Shown: positions 1 to 8,945 of the stretch, piece by piece | Layout: every line of letters starts with the position of its first letter | How positions within the stretch are numbered: the stretch's first letter is position 1 | From: Stenotrophomonas maltophilia | Lineage (GTDB): Bacteria; Pseudomonadota; Gammaproteobacteria; Xanthomonadales; Xanthomonadaceae | NCBI RefSeq assembly: GCF_025642255.1 | Contig: NZ_CP106759.1 | Location: forward strand, 1,701,501-1,765,500 | DNA length: 64,000 nt | Direction of reading: 5' to 3' | Position numbers and translations under genes: made by a program | The notes under the pieces: generated by a model | Databases searched by the model: none | What the model was told of the DNA's origin: nothing | Seen by the model: only the letters and a program-made list of their open reading frames with translations

Positions 1-701
1 AGGACATCACCCTGGAACTGCGCGGCGGCAGCGTAACGGTGCTGATCGGCCCGTCCGGTGCCGGCAAGTCGACCCTGCTGCGGCTGATCAACCACCTGGA
101 GCGCGCCGACAACGGCTTCGTCAGCGTCGGTGGCCAGCTGATCGGCTATCGCCGTGACGGCGACACCCTGTACGAGCTGCCGGAGCGCGAGATCCGCCGC
201 CGTCGTGCCGAGGTGGGCATGGTGTTCCAGGGCTTCAACCTGTTCCCTCACCTGACCGCGCTGGAGAACATCATCGAGGCGCCGATGGCGGTGCGCGGTG
301 TGCCGCGTACGCAGGCCGAACAGCAGGCGCGCGTGCTGCTGGAGCGCGTCGGTCTGGCGGACAGGGCCGATGCGTTCCCGCGCCAGCTGTCAGGTGGCCA
401 GCAGCAGCGCATCGCCATCGCCCGTGCACTGGCCCTGCAGCCGAAGGTGCTGCTGTTCGATGAGCCGACGTCGGCGCTGGACCCGGAACTGGTGGCCGAA
501 GTGCTCAGCGTGATCGAAGAGCTCGCCCGTTCCGGCACCACGCTGGTGATCGTCACCCACGAACTCGGCTTCGCCCGCCGCGTTGCCGACCACGTGGTGA
601 TGATGGACCAGGGCCGGGTGATCGAGCAGGGCACGCCCGAGGCCGTATTCGAACACCCGCGCCAGCAGCGCACCGCCGATTTTCTCGCCAAGACCCTCTG
701 A
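1..701 (+). CDS. Polar amino-acid ABC transporter ATPase (5' end outside window)
   Basis: Cytoplasmic ATPase that powers amino-acid uptake through an inner-membrane ABC importer. The reading frame is open to the left edge, so the start codon lies outside the window and the GTG at 39 is internal. In order one sees Walker A (GPSGAGKST), the Q-loop (VFQGFNLFPHL), the signature LSGGQQQR, Walker B (LLFDEPTSALD) and the H-loop (VTHE). The insertion near YRRDGDTLYELPER is typical of the HisP/GlnQ group. A periplasmic-binding protein gene follows 16 bases downstream, so the two form an operon; a permease is presumably upstream. The substrate cannot be read from the sequence. Confidence 0.93.
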   Translation, partial: DITLELRGGSVTVLIGPSGAGKSTLLRLINHLERADNGFVSVGGQLIGYRRDGDTLYELPEREIRRRRAEVGMVFQGFNLFPHLTALENIIEAPMAVRGVPRTQAEQQARVLLERVGLADRADAFPRQLSGGQQQRIAIARALALQPKVLLFDEPTSALDPELVAEVLSVIEELARSGTTLVIVTHELGFARRVADHVVMMDQGRVIEQGTPEAVFEHPRQQRTADFLAKTL

Positions 702-717
702 TCCGGATGTGACCCCC

Positions 718-1692
718 ATGAGTCCTGCAACGTCCCGTCGTCCCTCGCGCAGCACCCTGCTGGTCATCGCTGTGCTTGTCATCGGCATTGCCGGCATCGT
801 CTATTCACGGGCACGGCATGCCCCGGAGGCCGTGCCCGCAGCGACCAGCAGCCTGGCCGGTGCCGGCGCGCCAGCGCTGCGGGGGACCGTGGATCCGAAA
901 GCGCAGGCGCTGGTTCCGGCGGACTTCCGCTTCGTGACGCCGGGCACGTTGACCGTCGCGACGCATCCCGGTCAGTTGCCGCTGGCCGACTATGGCGCCG
1001 ACAGCAAGGAAGTGATCGGCATCGAGCCGGACATCGCACGGCTGGTGGCCGATGCGCTGGGCCTGAAGCTGGTGGTGGTGCCGGTCGCCTGGGCCGACTG
1101 GCCGCTGGGACTGGAGTCGGGCAAGTACGACGCAGTGCTGTCCAACGTAACCGTGACCGAAGAGCGCAAGAAGAAGTTCGACTTCTCCAGCTACCGTTAT
1201 GACCTGCTCGGCATCTATACGCGCACCGACGGGCCCATCCAGAAGATCGAGAAGCCGGCCGATGTCGCTGGCCTGAAGGTGGTGGTCGGTGCCAGCACCA
1301 ACCAGGACCAGATCCTGCGGCAGTGGGATGCACAGAACATCGCGGCCGGGCTGGAGCCGGTGCAATACCAGTACTTCGATGATTCGGTGGTCGGCCGCCT
1401 GGCCGTGATCACCGGCCGGGCCGATGTGTCGTTCGAACCCAACGCCACCGGCGCGTACTCCGCGCGCGATGGCAAGGTGCGGCGCGTTGGCCTGTTTCCG
1501 GGCGGTTGGCCGAACGCTGCTGCGATCTCGGTCACCACGCGCAAGGGCAGCGGCCTGGCCGATGCGGTGACCCAGGCGCTCAATACCCAGATCGGCAGCG
1601 GCACCTACGCACAGGCACTGGCGCGCTGGAACGTGACCGAGGAAGCCGTGCCGCAGTCGCAGACCAACCCGCCGGGCTTGCCGGATCTCTGA
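718..1692 (+). CDS. ABC transporter substrate-binding protein, polar amino-acid type
   Basis: Family 3 extracellular solute-binding protein that should capture the ligand for the upstream ATPase. I chose the ATG at 718 over an in-frame GTG at 709. The first ~30 residues hold a hydrophobic segment (LLVIAVLVIGIAGIVY) that is either an uncleaved anchor or a signal peptide; no lipobox Cys is visible. The mature part shows family features: PLADYG near the ligand pocket, IGIEPDIARLVADALG, a segment resembling the family GKYDAVLSNVTVTEERKK block, and GLKVVVGASTNQ. A long Ala-rich linker separates the anchor from the binding domain. The protein is 324 aa, slightly long for the family because of that linker. 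Ligand unknown. Confidence 0.88.
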   Translation: MSPATSRRPSRSTLLVIAVLVIGIAGIVYSRARHAPEAVPAATSSLAGAGAPALRGTVDPKAQALVPADFRFVTPGTLTVATHPGQLPLADYGADSKEVIGIEPDIARLVADALGLKLVVVPVAWADWPLGLESGKYDAVLSNVTVTEERKKKFDFSSYRYDLLGIYTRTDGPIQKIEKPADVAGLKVVVGASTNQDQILRQWDAQNIAAGLEPVQYQYFDDSVVGRLAVITGRADVSFEPNATGAYSARDGKVRRVGLFPGGWPNAAAISVTTRKGSGLADAVTQALNTQIGSGTYAQALARWNVTEEAVPQSQTNPPGLPDL

Positions 1693-1725
1693 CGCCGTGC
1701 ATGCCCCGGCACCAAGGCTGCTTCT

Positions 1726-1756
1726 GTAGAGCCGAGCCATGCTCGGCTGCTCTACC
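1726..1756. repeat. GTAG-headed palindromic repeat (SMAG/REP type)
   Basis: The sequence starts GTAGAGCCGAGC and returns as GCTCGGCTGCTCTAC after a 3-base loop, giving an imperfect hairpin with a 3-nt bulge. GTAG-headed hairpins of this kind are the SMAG elements described in Stenotrophomonas maltophilia. It sits between two convergent genes, and the TAG stop codon of the - strand glycosidase (1752-1754) lies inside its right arm. It may also act as a transcription stop or mRNA end. Only this one clear copy was recognised in the window. Confidence 0.8.
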
Positions 1757-4700
1757 AACGCGCCTCCAGCGTCCTGAACGGCTTCGCCAACCGCACACCC
1801 TCGGCATCGAAGTCGGAAACGCTATGGCCGTCCACGCGCACCTGCTTCGGTGCCGTGCGCGCGGGCCACCAGACCTTGACGGCCGTGGCGCTGCGCAGCC
1901 CTTCGCCGAGCGTCACGGTCAGCGTACCGTCGCGTTGCTGTGCCTGCATCCGCAGCGTGCCGTACGCCGTCGGCAGGCGCTCCACCGCAAGGCCATCGCC
2001 GGCCAGCCAGGAGGGCGGCGTACCCGGCAGCAGTGACAGGGCATCGTCGTCCTCGCGCATCAGCATCCCGAACAGGGTGCGGCCGTATTCAGCACCGATC
2101 CAGGTGTGCGGCATGTCGCCCAGGTAGCGCGGAAAACGCAGCCGTGAGTGCACGACTTCGGCCAGCACCTGCCATTGCAGCGGGCGACGGTCGCGCAGCA
2201 GGCCCTGCAGCAGTTCGTCGGCCGCTGCGGGCTGGCCCAGATGCACATAGCTCAGGACGTTGCGGATTTCATAAGGGGTGTACGCATACAGCGCACCGGG
2301 CTGGTTGCGCTTGCGGACGTCGTCAAGATAGCGGGCAAAGGTGGTGCGCAGCGCATCAGCCGGCAGCACGCTCTGCGCACCGGTGGGATCCAGCGCGATG
2401 GAGACGCCGGTCGGGTCGCCATCGCCAAGATCGGCGGAGGAGGGAATGAAATCGATGCCCTTCCACGCCATCGTCGCGCGGATCGAAGCGTGCAGTGCGT
2501 CATACAGCGCCTTGTACTGCCCGCGTGCCCAGGTGGCGGTGGCGTGGTCGCCGAGTGATTCAGCCAGCCATGCGCCGTCATGCCAGCCCTTCAGGCCCCA
2601 GTAGTCGTCCCAGTAGCTGTGGGTGGGAGAGGGATAGCCCTCGTGGCTGATCGACGGTGCCAGGATGCCGGCAAAGCGTTCCGGCGCCGGTTGATCGGCC
2701 TTGTAACCGGGTACCAGCGTGCGCTCACGCAGTTCCTGCAGGAAGCGCAGCGCGGCCTTCACTTTCGGCAGGTACGCACGCACGGACTCGGGGCCACCGT
2801 CGAGGCGCGCGACATCGGCCACCAACGCGACGTACTGCCCCTGGCTGTCGTACTCGATGTCCGATCCGAAGCCGGTGTTGACGCTGCCATCGTCATTGAG
2901 GATCGGCGACACCAGGCCGTTGGCATGTACCCCGTGTTCGCTGTACCACGCCAGGTAGTCGCGCGCGACCTTGGCTTCGCCCATCCGCAGCAGCACCGCC
3001 GAGGTGGCCATGCCGTCGCGGATGAAGGAGCGGTTGTAGTTGCGTGGGCCGGGTTGCATGGCCGGGCCGGTCTGGTTGATCAGCATGTACGCGGCCTGGG
3101 CACGCAGCATGTCGACCAGCGACGGATCGGGCAGGCGCAGGCCGACCTGGCCCAATCGTGCCTGCCAGTCCGCGGAGGCTTCGGCGGCCAGCGTCTCGAA
3201 GCCGGCATCGGCATCGCCTGGCAGGCGCGCGAGGTCCAGTGCCGGTGGCTCCGGAAGTACACCCTTGGCGTCGGCCGCCGCCGTACCCAGCGGGAAGGCG
3301 ACGACCACGGATTGGCTGGCGCCGGGTGCGAGTGTGATCCGGTAGTCCAGCGCCGCCGCCGCCAGCCCACGCGCATCGGTAGCCTGGCGTGCGCCGGGCA
3401 ACCGGCCCGAAGCGATGGCGGAGGTGATCTCGGTTTCGCCGTTCGGGCCGAACGGTGCCGCGCCGGAGGCGCTGACCGCCGACAGCGAGTGCAGCAGGGT
3501 ACGACCATTGACGCGCACGCTCTGGCCGTCGATGGCCACGTCGCGGATCGGCGACAGGCCACCGTTCTGCCACGGCGGGTTCATCTGCATCGGCCGCACC
3601 ACCAGGCTCAGCGTGCCCTCGACCGGCGTGGTACCGGTATTGCGCAGTCGATGCCGGAGGAAGGTGACGGGCTGGCCGTCGCGCTCGATCGCGAACGCTT
3701 CGCTGCGCAGTTCCAGACCGGGCTGCGGCGACCAGGCGGCCGAGGGCATCGGCTTCCAGCCGTCGCGCAGGGCATGCTGCACGGTCTGTTCCGCGGCACC
3801 GGCGGCACGCCCATCGGCATTGCGCCAGATCGGCTGCACCAGCGGTGCGCCCTTGAATGCCTCGATGTTGCCGTATTCGTCGAAGATCGACTTCTGCCGT
3901 CCGGCATGCACGCCCACGGCCGTCCAGTACGTCTGCTGCATCTGCAACGACGCCGGGAACAAGCCACGCTGCGCGCCGCTGGCGGCGATCTGGTACTGCT
4001 TCATCGGCGTCATCACGGCCTTTGGGCCGAGCAGGCGCAGGCGCGTGACCTGTGGCGAGGGCCCGTCGACGATGAGCCGCAGGGCACGCACATCGTGCAC
4101 CGTATCGCTGGCCAACCAACTCTGGGCATGGCTGGCGGCCTGCGTGTCCTGCGCCAGCGGTTGCCAGCGCCCCTGCGCATCCTGGGCCTGCAGGCGTGCG
4201 GCGCCACGCTGGCCCGCCCACTCCACCGCCAGGCCGGTGCCCGGCTGAGCGCGCGGCAGGGTGATTTCAAGCACATGGCTGCCCTTGCCATCGGTAGGGA
4301 GGGCGACGCCGCTACCGCCTTGCCACAACGCGGCTGCCTGTGCGCTGTCGAGTCCGTGCACGCGTGCACTGAGCGTGGCGTCCAAGGGTTCCATCTCGAA
4401 GATGGAGACCCCCCAGTCCGACGTGCGCTGGGGACTGGCCAGCCTCAGATAGCGCGCCTGGCGCGGTTCGAAGTACAGCGTCTCCACATCGCCCAGCGAG
4501 TCGGCCATGGTGTAGGCGGTCTGCCACTGCCGGCCGTCCATCGAGGTCTGCAGCGTGTAGCCCTCGGGATTGGAGACATCCCAGGTCAGGCGCGCGCCCC
4601 CGAGCAGGGCAGGCGCGCCCAGATCGATCTGGAACCAGTGTCCGGGGCTGAAGGCGCCGCCGGTGACCGTCTTCGGGTCGTTGTCGATCAGATGGCCGAT

Positions 4701-4868
4701 GGCCATCGCCGGGACCTGCTGTGATGAGCTGCTGGCCTGCCACTGGCTGCGCGATGGCAGTGTCTGCGCCTGCGCGGCGGAGGCCATCACGGCCAGCGGC
4801 AGCAGAGCGCGCGCGACGTAGCGCAGGCAGGCCCAGGAGGGGCGGAAGCGATCAGCACGCAGCGTCAT
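1752..4868 (-). CDS. Secreted discoidin-domain (alpha/alpha)6 glycosidase-like protein
   Basis: Large exported carbohydrate-active protein of 1038 aa. A signal peptide with cleavage after AAQA (about residue 34) is followed by an F5/8 type C (discoidin) sugar-binding module at about residues 40-160 (GHWFQIDLGAPALLGGARLTWD, then QTSMDGRQWQ). A beta-rich linker region leads to an (alpha/alpha)6 toroid at about residues 590-930, with NYNRSFIRDGMATSAV, YDSQGQYV, YWDDYWGLKG and a conserved MPHTWIGAEYGR block near the end. Such proteins are usually named factor 5/8 type domain proteins or glucoamylase/GH63-like. A LacI-type operator lies 56 bases upstream, which suggests sugar-responsive control. 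The substrate and catalytic acids cannot be assigned with certainty. The stop codon lies in the SMAG repeat. Confidence 0.82.
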   Translation of the reverse strand: MTLRADRFRPSWACLRYVARALLPLAVMASAAQAQTLPSRSQWQASSSSQQVPAMAIGHLIDNDPKTVTGGAFSPGHWFQIDLGAPALLGGARLTWDVSNPEGYTLQTSMDGRQWQTAYTMADSLGDVETLYFEPRQARYLRLASPQRTSDWGVSIFEMEPLDATLSARVHGLDSAQAAALWQGGSGVALPTDGKGSHVLEITLPRAQPGTGLAVEWAGQRGAARLQAQDAQGRWQPLAQDTQAASHAQSWLASDTVHDVRALRLIVDGPSPQVTRLRLLGPKAVMTPMKQYQIAASGAQRGLFPASLQMQQTYWTAVGVHAGRQKSIFDEYGNIEAFKGAPLVQPIWRNADGRAAGAAEQTVQHALRDGWKPMPSAAWSPQPGLELRSEAFAIERDGQPVTFLRHRLRNTGTTPVEGTLSLVVRPMQMNPPWQNGGLSPIRDVAIDGQSVRVNGRTLLHSLSAVSASGAAPFGPNGETEITSAIASGRLPGARQATDARGLAAAALDYRITLAPGASQSVVVAFPLGTAAADAKGVLPEPPALDLARLPGDADAGFETLAAEASADWQARLGQVGLRLPDPSLVDMLRAQAAYMLINQTGPAMQPGPRNYNRSFIRDGMATSAVLLRMGEAKVARDYLAWYSEHGVHANGLVSPILNDDGSVNTGFGSDIEYDSQGQYVALVADVARLDGGPESVRAYLPKVKAALRFLQELRERTLVPGYKADQPAPERFAGILAPSISHEGYPSPTHSYWDDYWGLKGWHDGAWLAESLGDHATATWARGQYKALYDALHASIRATMAWKGIDFIPSSADLGDGDPTGVSIALDPTGAQSVLPADALRTTFARYLDDVRKRNQPGALYAYTPYEIRNVLSYVHLGQPAAADELLQGLLRDRRPLQWQVLAEVVHSRLRFPRYLGDMPHTWIGAEYGRTLFGMLMREDDDALSLLPGTPPSWLAGDGLAVERLPTAYGTLRMQAQQRDGTLTVTLGEGLRSATAVKVWWPARTAPKQVRVDGHSVSDFDAEGVRLAKPFRTLEARW

Positions 4869-4923
4869 GTCGACAGCCTTGGAGGTTCGGCCAGGATCGG
4901 GCAGGCGCTACGCTAGCAGGGGG

Positions 4924-4937
4924 TGTAATCGTTTACA
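4924..4937. promoter_or_regulatory. LacI/GalR-family operator
   Basis: TGTAATCGTTTACA is a 14-bp near-perfect palindrome with the central CG typical of LacI/GalR-family sites. It lies 56 bases before the ATG of the secreted glycosidase on the - strand. No LacI-family gene is nearby in the window, so the regulator would be encoded elsewhere. Confidence 0.7.
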
Positions 4938-5066
4938 TGACGCGCTGCAATAGGGGAAGAGTGCGGACGCGTGGCGCGACGCCCTGCACGGCGTCGCGAC
5001 AGCCATCGTCCGTAAGGTCACTGCCTGCACGAACCGGCGCCCCGTGACAGCAGCGCCCAGGCAAGC

Positions 5067-6146
5067 TCAGCGCAGCGCCACCTGTTCCCACCAGCGCGTG
5101 CCTGCCTGCGGCGCCTGCATGTCCAGCGCCTCGCCCATCATCGGCGTGGCGATCGGCACATCGTGCGCGGCTGCCAGCGCGGTGATGCGCTCGAAGGGCT
5201 GTTGCCAGTCATGCAGGGCCAGGTCAAAGGTGCCGTTGTGGATCGGCAGCAGCCACTTGCCGCGCAGGTCCAGGTGGGCCTGCAGCGTCTGCTCCGGCTG
5301 CATGTGCACGAATGCCCAGCGCGGATCGTATGCGCCGGTTTCGATCATGGTCAGATCGAACGGGCCGTACTTCTCGCCGATGGCCTTGAAGCCATCGAAG
5401 TAGCCGGTGTCACCACTGAAGAAGATGCGGAAGTCGCCGTCCTGGATGACCCACGAGGCCCACAGGCTGCGGTCGCTGTCGCCCAGGCCGCGGCCGGAGA
5501 AGTGCTGGCCGGGTGTGGCGGTCAGGCGCAGGCCATCGGCTTCGGTCGATTGCCACCAGTCCAGCTGTTCGACCTTGTCCGCGTCCACGCCCCAGGCGAT
5601 CAACTGATCACCCACACCCAGCGGCGCGATGAAGCGCGTGGTCTTGCCCGCCAGCTGCATCACCGCAGCGTGATCCAGGTGGTCGTAATGGTTGTGCGAG
5701 AGGATCACGCCGGCGATCGGCGGCAGCTGTTCGATGCTGATCGGCGGGGCGTGGAAGCGCGCAGGGCCCATCCACTGCACCGGTGACGCCCGTTCGGAGA
5801 AGACCGGGTCGGTCAACCAGTACTGGCCGCGCAGCTTCAGCAGGATCGTCGAGTGCCCCAGCCGGAACAGGCTGCGATCCGGCGCGGCTTCCAGCGCGGC
5901 ACGATCCAGCGCCTGCACCGGTATGGCGCCCGCGGGTACGGTCCCCTTCGGCTTGTTGAACAGGAAGGTCCACCAGATCTCCAGCCCGTTGCGCAGGCCC
6001 ATCGCCGGCCGCGGCAGTACGTTGTGGAACTTGCCCTCGCGGTATTGCGGGGAGTCGGGGAAGTCGGGGAGGGACCAGGACTTGCAGAAGGTGTAGGCGG
6101 TCACGGCGAGGATTCCAAGCAGGAGGACAAGGAGCAGGCGCTTCAT
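5067..6146 (-). CDS. MBL-fold metallo-hydrolase, NAPE-PLD/UlaG-like
   Basis: Metallo-beta-lactamase-fold hydrolase of 359 aa. An N-terminal membrane segment (LLLVLLLGILAVTAYTF) anchors or exports it. The metal-binding signature SHNHYDHLDH is at about residues 173-182, preceded by GHSTILLKL and followed by the SGDTGYFDGF and metal-ligand H blocks (LLPIHNGTFDL). This arrangement matches the N-acyl-phosphatidylethanolamine phospholipase D-like / L-ascorbate-6-phosphate lactonase-like group. The start is placed at the ATG at 6146, because the nine residues before it read into the divergent promoter. The neighbouring TetR gene is divergent and shares the control region, so this is its likely target. 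The physiological substrate is unknown. Confidence 0.85.
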   Translation of the reverse strand: MKRLLLVLLLGILAVTAYTFCKSWSLPDFPDSPQYREGKFHNVLPRPAMGLRNGLEIWWTFLFNKPKGTVPAGAIPVQALDRAALEAAPDRSLFRLGHSTILLKLRGQYWLTDPVFSERASPVQWMGPARFHAPPISIEQLPPIAGVILSHNHYDHLDHAAVMQLAGKTTRFIAPLGVGDQLIAWGVDADKVEQLDWWQSTEADGLRLTATPGQHFSGRGLGDSDRSLWASWVIQDGDFRIFFSGDTGYFDGFKAIGEKYGPFDLTMIETGAYDPRWAFVHMQPEQTLQAHLDLRGKWLLPIHNGTFDLALHDWQQPFERITALAAAHDVPIATPMMGEALDMQAPQAGTRWWEQVALR

Positions 6147-6163
6147 GGGTGACGTCCGCAGGG

Positions 6164-6214
6164 TACACTGCACAGTGTAGTTTCCTGCTGCGGAAAAGTA
6201 TACTCATCGGTGTA
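6164..6214. promoter_or_regulatory. Divergent control region with TetR-type operators
   Basis: TACACTG (6164-6170) and CAGTGTA (6173-6179) form a perfect 7-bp inverted repeat around a 2-base centre. A weaker copy of the same half sites (TATACTC ... GGTGTA) follows at 6199-6214. Both lie between the divergent starts of the MBL-fold hydrolase and the TetR gene. The spacing and symmetry suit a dimeric TetR regulator that represses its own gene and the hydrolase. Confidence 0.65.
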
Positions 6215-6249
6215 AAATGGGGGTGTCCGTTCAGTTATCTGGTGTCGCC

Positions 6250-6861
6250 ATGTCCCGTCCGCCGCAGCGCCTGACCGACCGCAAACGCGAGGCCATCGTG
6301 CGCGCGGCGGTGGAGGAATTCCGCACGGCCGGCTATGAAGCCACCAGCATGGACCGGATCGCGGCAGCGGCCGGTGTATCCAAACGCACGGTCTACAACC
6401 ACTTCCCCAGCAAGGAAGAATTGTTCTCGCTGATTCTGGAGGAACTCTGGGAACGCAGCATAGCCGGCGTCGAGCTGCCCTACCGTGCGGAGCAGCCACT
6501 GGAGCCGCAGCTGCTCGCGTTGCTGGAGCAGAAGCTGGAACTGCTGGGTGATGCCAATTTCATCGACCTGGCCCGCGTTGCCATGGCGGAGATCATCCAT
6601 TCACCCGAACGTGCGCAGGCAATCGTCTGTCGCATGGGCGAGAAGGAGAGTGGGGAAAGCGCCTGGATCCGTGCAGCGATCGCCGATGGCCGGCTGCGTG
6701 CGGTCGATCCCGAATTCGCCGCCCATCAGCTGCATGGACTGGTGAAGAGTTTCGCCTTCTGGCCGCAGGTAACGATGGGGCAGGCGCCGCTGGGGGCCGA
6801 CGAGCGCGCGCGGGTGGCGACATCGGCGGTCGCCATGTTCCTGGGCCACTACGCGCGCTGA
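6250..6861 (+). CDS. TetR/AcrR-family transcriptional regulator
   Basis: One-component DNA-binding repressor of 203 aa. The N-terminal HTH is clear: AIVRAAVEEFRTAGYEATSM, then DRIAAAAGVSKRTVYNHFPS KEELF, the standard TetR signature. The C-terminal ligand domain has the TetR_C layout seen in AefR-like members (VAMAEIIHSPE). The ATG at 6250 is preferred because upstream codons run into the operator region. It is transcribed away from the MBL-fold hydrolase and probably controls it and itself. The inducer is not deducible. Confidence 0.92.
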   Translation: MSRPPQRLTDRKREAIVRAAVEEFRTAGYEATSMDRIAAAAGVSKRTVYNHFPSKEELFSLILEELWERSIAGVELPYRAEQPLEPQLLALLEQKLELLGDANFIDLARVAMAEIIHSPERAQAIVCRMGEKESGESAWIRAAIADGRLRAVDPEFAAHQLHGLVKSFAFWPQVTMGQAPLGADERARVATSAVAMFLGHYAR

Positions 6862-6985
6862 CGCCGTGGCAACCGCGTCGGCATGGCTCGCCCGGCTCGC
6901 AAGCACAGTGCTGTGACGGACATGTCTGTGCCGTCGATGCGCCATCTGCGATAGTGACGTCGGGTATCAATGCACGATTGCTTCC

Positions 6986-8014
6986 ATGTCATCCGCTTCG
7001 GCGCGCCATATCGGCGAAGTCCTGCAACAGTCCTATGGCATCACCACCGCCGCCGTGGTGCCTCGCCCGGTTGGCGCAGACGCCAATGCCAGCGTTTACC
7101 GCATCGACGCGCGACGCGGTCAGTGGTGGTTGAAATGCCGCACCTACCAGGTGCAACCGGCGGTCTGGGACACGCTGCATTGGCTGCGGGGCACCCTGGG
7201 CATCGAGGAGATCGTGGCGCCCTGGCCGGCGTTGACCGGCGGCGCGTCGGTCCAGCGCTGGGGCCTGCAGTTCACGCTGTTTCCCTACATCGAGGGCCAG
7301 TCCGGTTTCGAGGCGCCGCTCAGCCATGCGCAGTGGCTGCGCCTGGGCAACGTGCTGCGCCGGCTGCATGACGCTGAGGTGCCCGAATCGCTGCAACGCG
7401 CGCTGCCGACCCTGCGCCTTGAAGCGGATGCGTTGACCACCGTTGGGCGCTGGCTGCAGCCGGGCGATGCCTTGCCGGTCGCGCAGGATCGGTTGGGCAG
7501 CGCGTTCCTGGCCGTCTGGGAGCTGCGCCGCGAACGCATTGCCGAGGTCCACCGCCGCGCGTCGGAACTGCACGATGAACTGCGCGACGAACGGCCGCCG
7601 CTGCGGTTGTGCCATACCGACCTGCATGCGGGAAACCTGCTGATGGGTAACGAGGGCAACCTGCACCTGATTGATTGGGATGGCCTGTCCCTGGCGCCGC
7701 GCGAGCGGGATCTGATGTTCCCCGGCGCGGCGGTGGGTGGACGCTGGGGGCGCGAACGTCCGCTCGGTTTCGTGGAAGGGTATGGCCCGGACCTGGGGGA
7801 CCCACGCTGGATCGCCTGGTACCGGCATTGGCGGATCCTGCAGGACCTGATCGAGTTCGAACAGGTGCTGCTGGGGGGCGACGCGCTGGAGCGCTCGCCG
7901 CAGCTGCGCCGTCAGTCGCTGCACTACCTGGGCGAACAGTTCGCGCCGGGCAATGTGTTCGACGCAGCCGAACGCGCGTATCGCGCGCTGGATGCGTCGC
8001 CGCTGCAGCGTTGA
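6986..8014 (+). CDS. Aminoglycoside-phosphotransferase-fold kinase
   Basis: APH/choline-kinase-fold phosphotransferase of 342 aa. It has a nucleotide-binding beta-hairpin (NASVYRIDARRGQWWLKC), the catalytic Brenner motif CHTDLHAGNLL and the metal-binding LIDWDGLSLAPRERD that replaces the DFG. The overall layout resembles spectinomycin/aminoglycoside phosphotransferase-like proteins found in many soil bacteria. Whether it acts on a drug, a sugar or another metabolite cannot be told from the sequence. It stands alone, convergent with the DMT transporter gene, whose end lies 8 bases away. Confidence 0.83.
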   Translation: MSSASARHIGEVLQQSYGITTAAVVPRPVGADANASVYRIDARRGQWWLKCRTYQVQPAVWDTLHWLRGTLGIEEIVAPWPALTGGASVQRWGLQFTLFPYIEGQSGFEAPLSHAQWLRLGNVLRRLHDAEVPESLQRALPTLRLEADALTTVGRWLQPGDALPVAQDRLGSAFLAVWELRRERIAEVHRRASELHDELRDERPPLRLCHTDLHAGNLLMGNEGNLHLIDWDGLSLAPRERDLMFPGAAVGGRWGRERPLGFVEGYGPDLGDPRWIAWYRHWRILQDLIEFEQVLLGGDALERSPQLRRQSLHYLGEQFAPGNVFDAAERAYRALDASPLQR

Positions 8015-8021
8015 CGGTGGA

Positions 8022-8945
8022 TCATTCGGCGGGCTTGGCCGCCGCTGACGCCGCCGCCGTCGCCGCCCGCCGCGACAGCACGGCCTCGCGGTGGGCGATG
8101 TAAGCGTTGGCGGCCAGAATGATGCCCGCACCGACGATGGTCCAGCGGTCCACGGTCTCGTTGAACAGCAGCCACCCGCACAGGGTCACCAGCGGCAGCT
8201 GCAGGAAGCTGATCGGCGTCAGCGCCGACACTTCTCCCAGGCGCAGCGCGCGCGTCCACAGCAGCTGGCCGACCGTGCCCATCACGCCGGTGACCAGCAG
8301 CCACAGCCAGGCCACGCCACTGGGCCAGACCCAGACAAACACTGCCGGAACCAGCGAAAGCGGCACCCAGAAGACGTAGGTATAGAGCACTACGGTATCG
8401 GCGCTGTCCACGCGGGTGAGCTGCTTGATCTGGATGGCCACCAGTGAACTCAGCACCGCAGCGGCGACGGCGACCAGGCTGCCAGCGGTGAAGCCGGTGG
8501 TGCCCGGCCGCACGATCACCAGCACACCGATGAAACCGACCACCACTGCGGCCCAGCGGCGCACACGCACGGTTTCGCCCAACCACAGCACGGCGGCGAT
8601 GGTGACGAACAACGGTGTGGAGTACGAGAGCGATACCGCCTGCGCCAGTGGCAGATGGCCCAACGCCCAGAACGCGCACAGCATCGAACCCAGGCCGATC
8701 GCACTACGCACGAAGTAGCGTGGCAGCTGCTGGGTCTTCAGCGGCGCATGGCCCGGCCGCAGCAGCATCGGCAGCAGTGCCAGCAGGCCGAACGCGTTGC
8801 GGAAGAAGGCGACCTCCTGGGTCGGTACGTAACGGGTGGCGTAACGGATCGCCACCGCCATCATGCCGAACGCCAGGGTGCTGCCGAGCATCAGCAGCGC
8901 CGCCCGCATCGGGGTGGCGCCGGTGGAAAGGGCGGGGGTGTTCAC
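8022..8945 (-). CDS. EamA-family DMT transporter
   Basis: Inner-membrane drug/metabolite exporter of 307 aa with ten predicted helices in two EamA repeats (first from [19 protein letters not shown], second from [18 protein letters not shown]). The second GTG at 8945 is chosen as the start because it overlaps the murB stop as GTGA, a translational-coupling arrangement repeated between pyrD and murB; a GTG one codon earlier (8948) is also possible. It is the last gene of the pyrD-murB operon. The C-terminus is Ala-rich and cytoplasmic. Substrate unknown. Confidence 0.88.
   Translation of the reverse strand: MNTPALSTGATPMRAALLMLGSTLAFGMMAVAIRYATRYVPTQEVAFFRNAFGLLALLPMLLRPGHAPLKTQQLPRYFVRSAIGLGSMLCAFWALGHLPLAQAVSLSYSTPLFVTIAAVLWLGETVRVRRWAAVVVGFIGVLVIVRPGTTGFTAGSLVAVAAAVLSSLVAIQIKQLTRVDSADTVVLYTYVFWVPLSLVPAVFVWVWPSGVAWLWLLVTGVMGTVGQLLWTRALRLGEVSALTPISFLQLPLVTLCGWLLFNETVDRWTIVGAGIILAANAYIAHREAVLSRRAATAAASAAAKPAE

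Noticed and set aside
2580-4724. 714-codon + strand open frame
   Set aside because: It is fully antisense to the secreted glycosidase, is rich in Arg, Gly, His and Gln as GC-rich shadow frames are, and has no domain.
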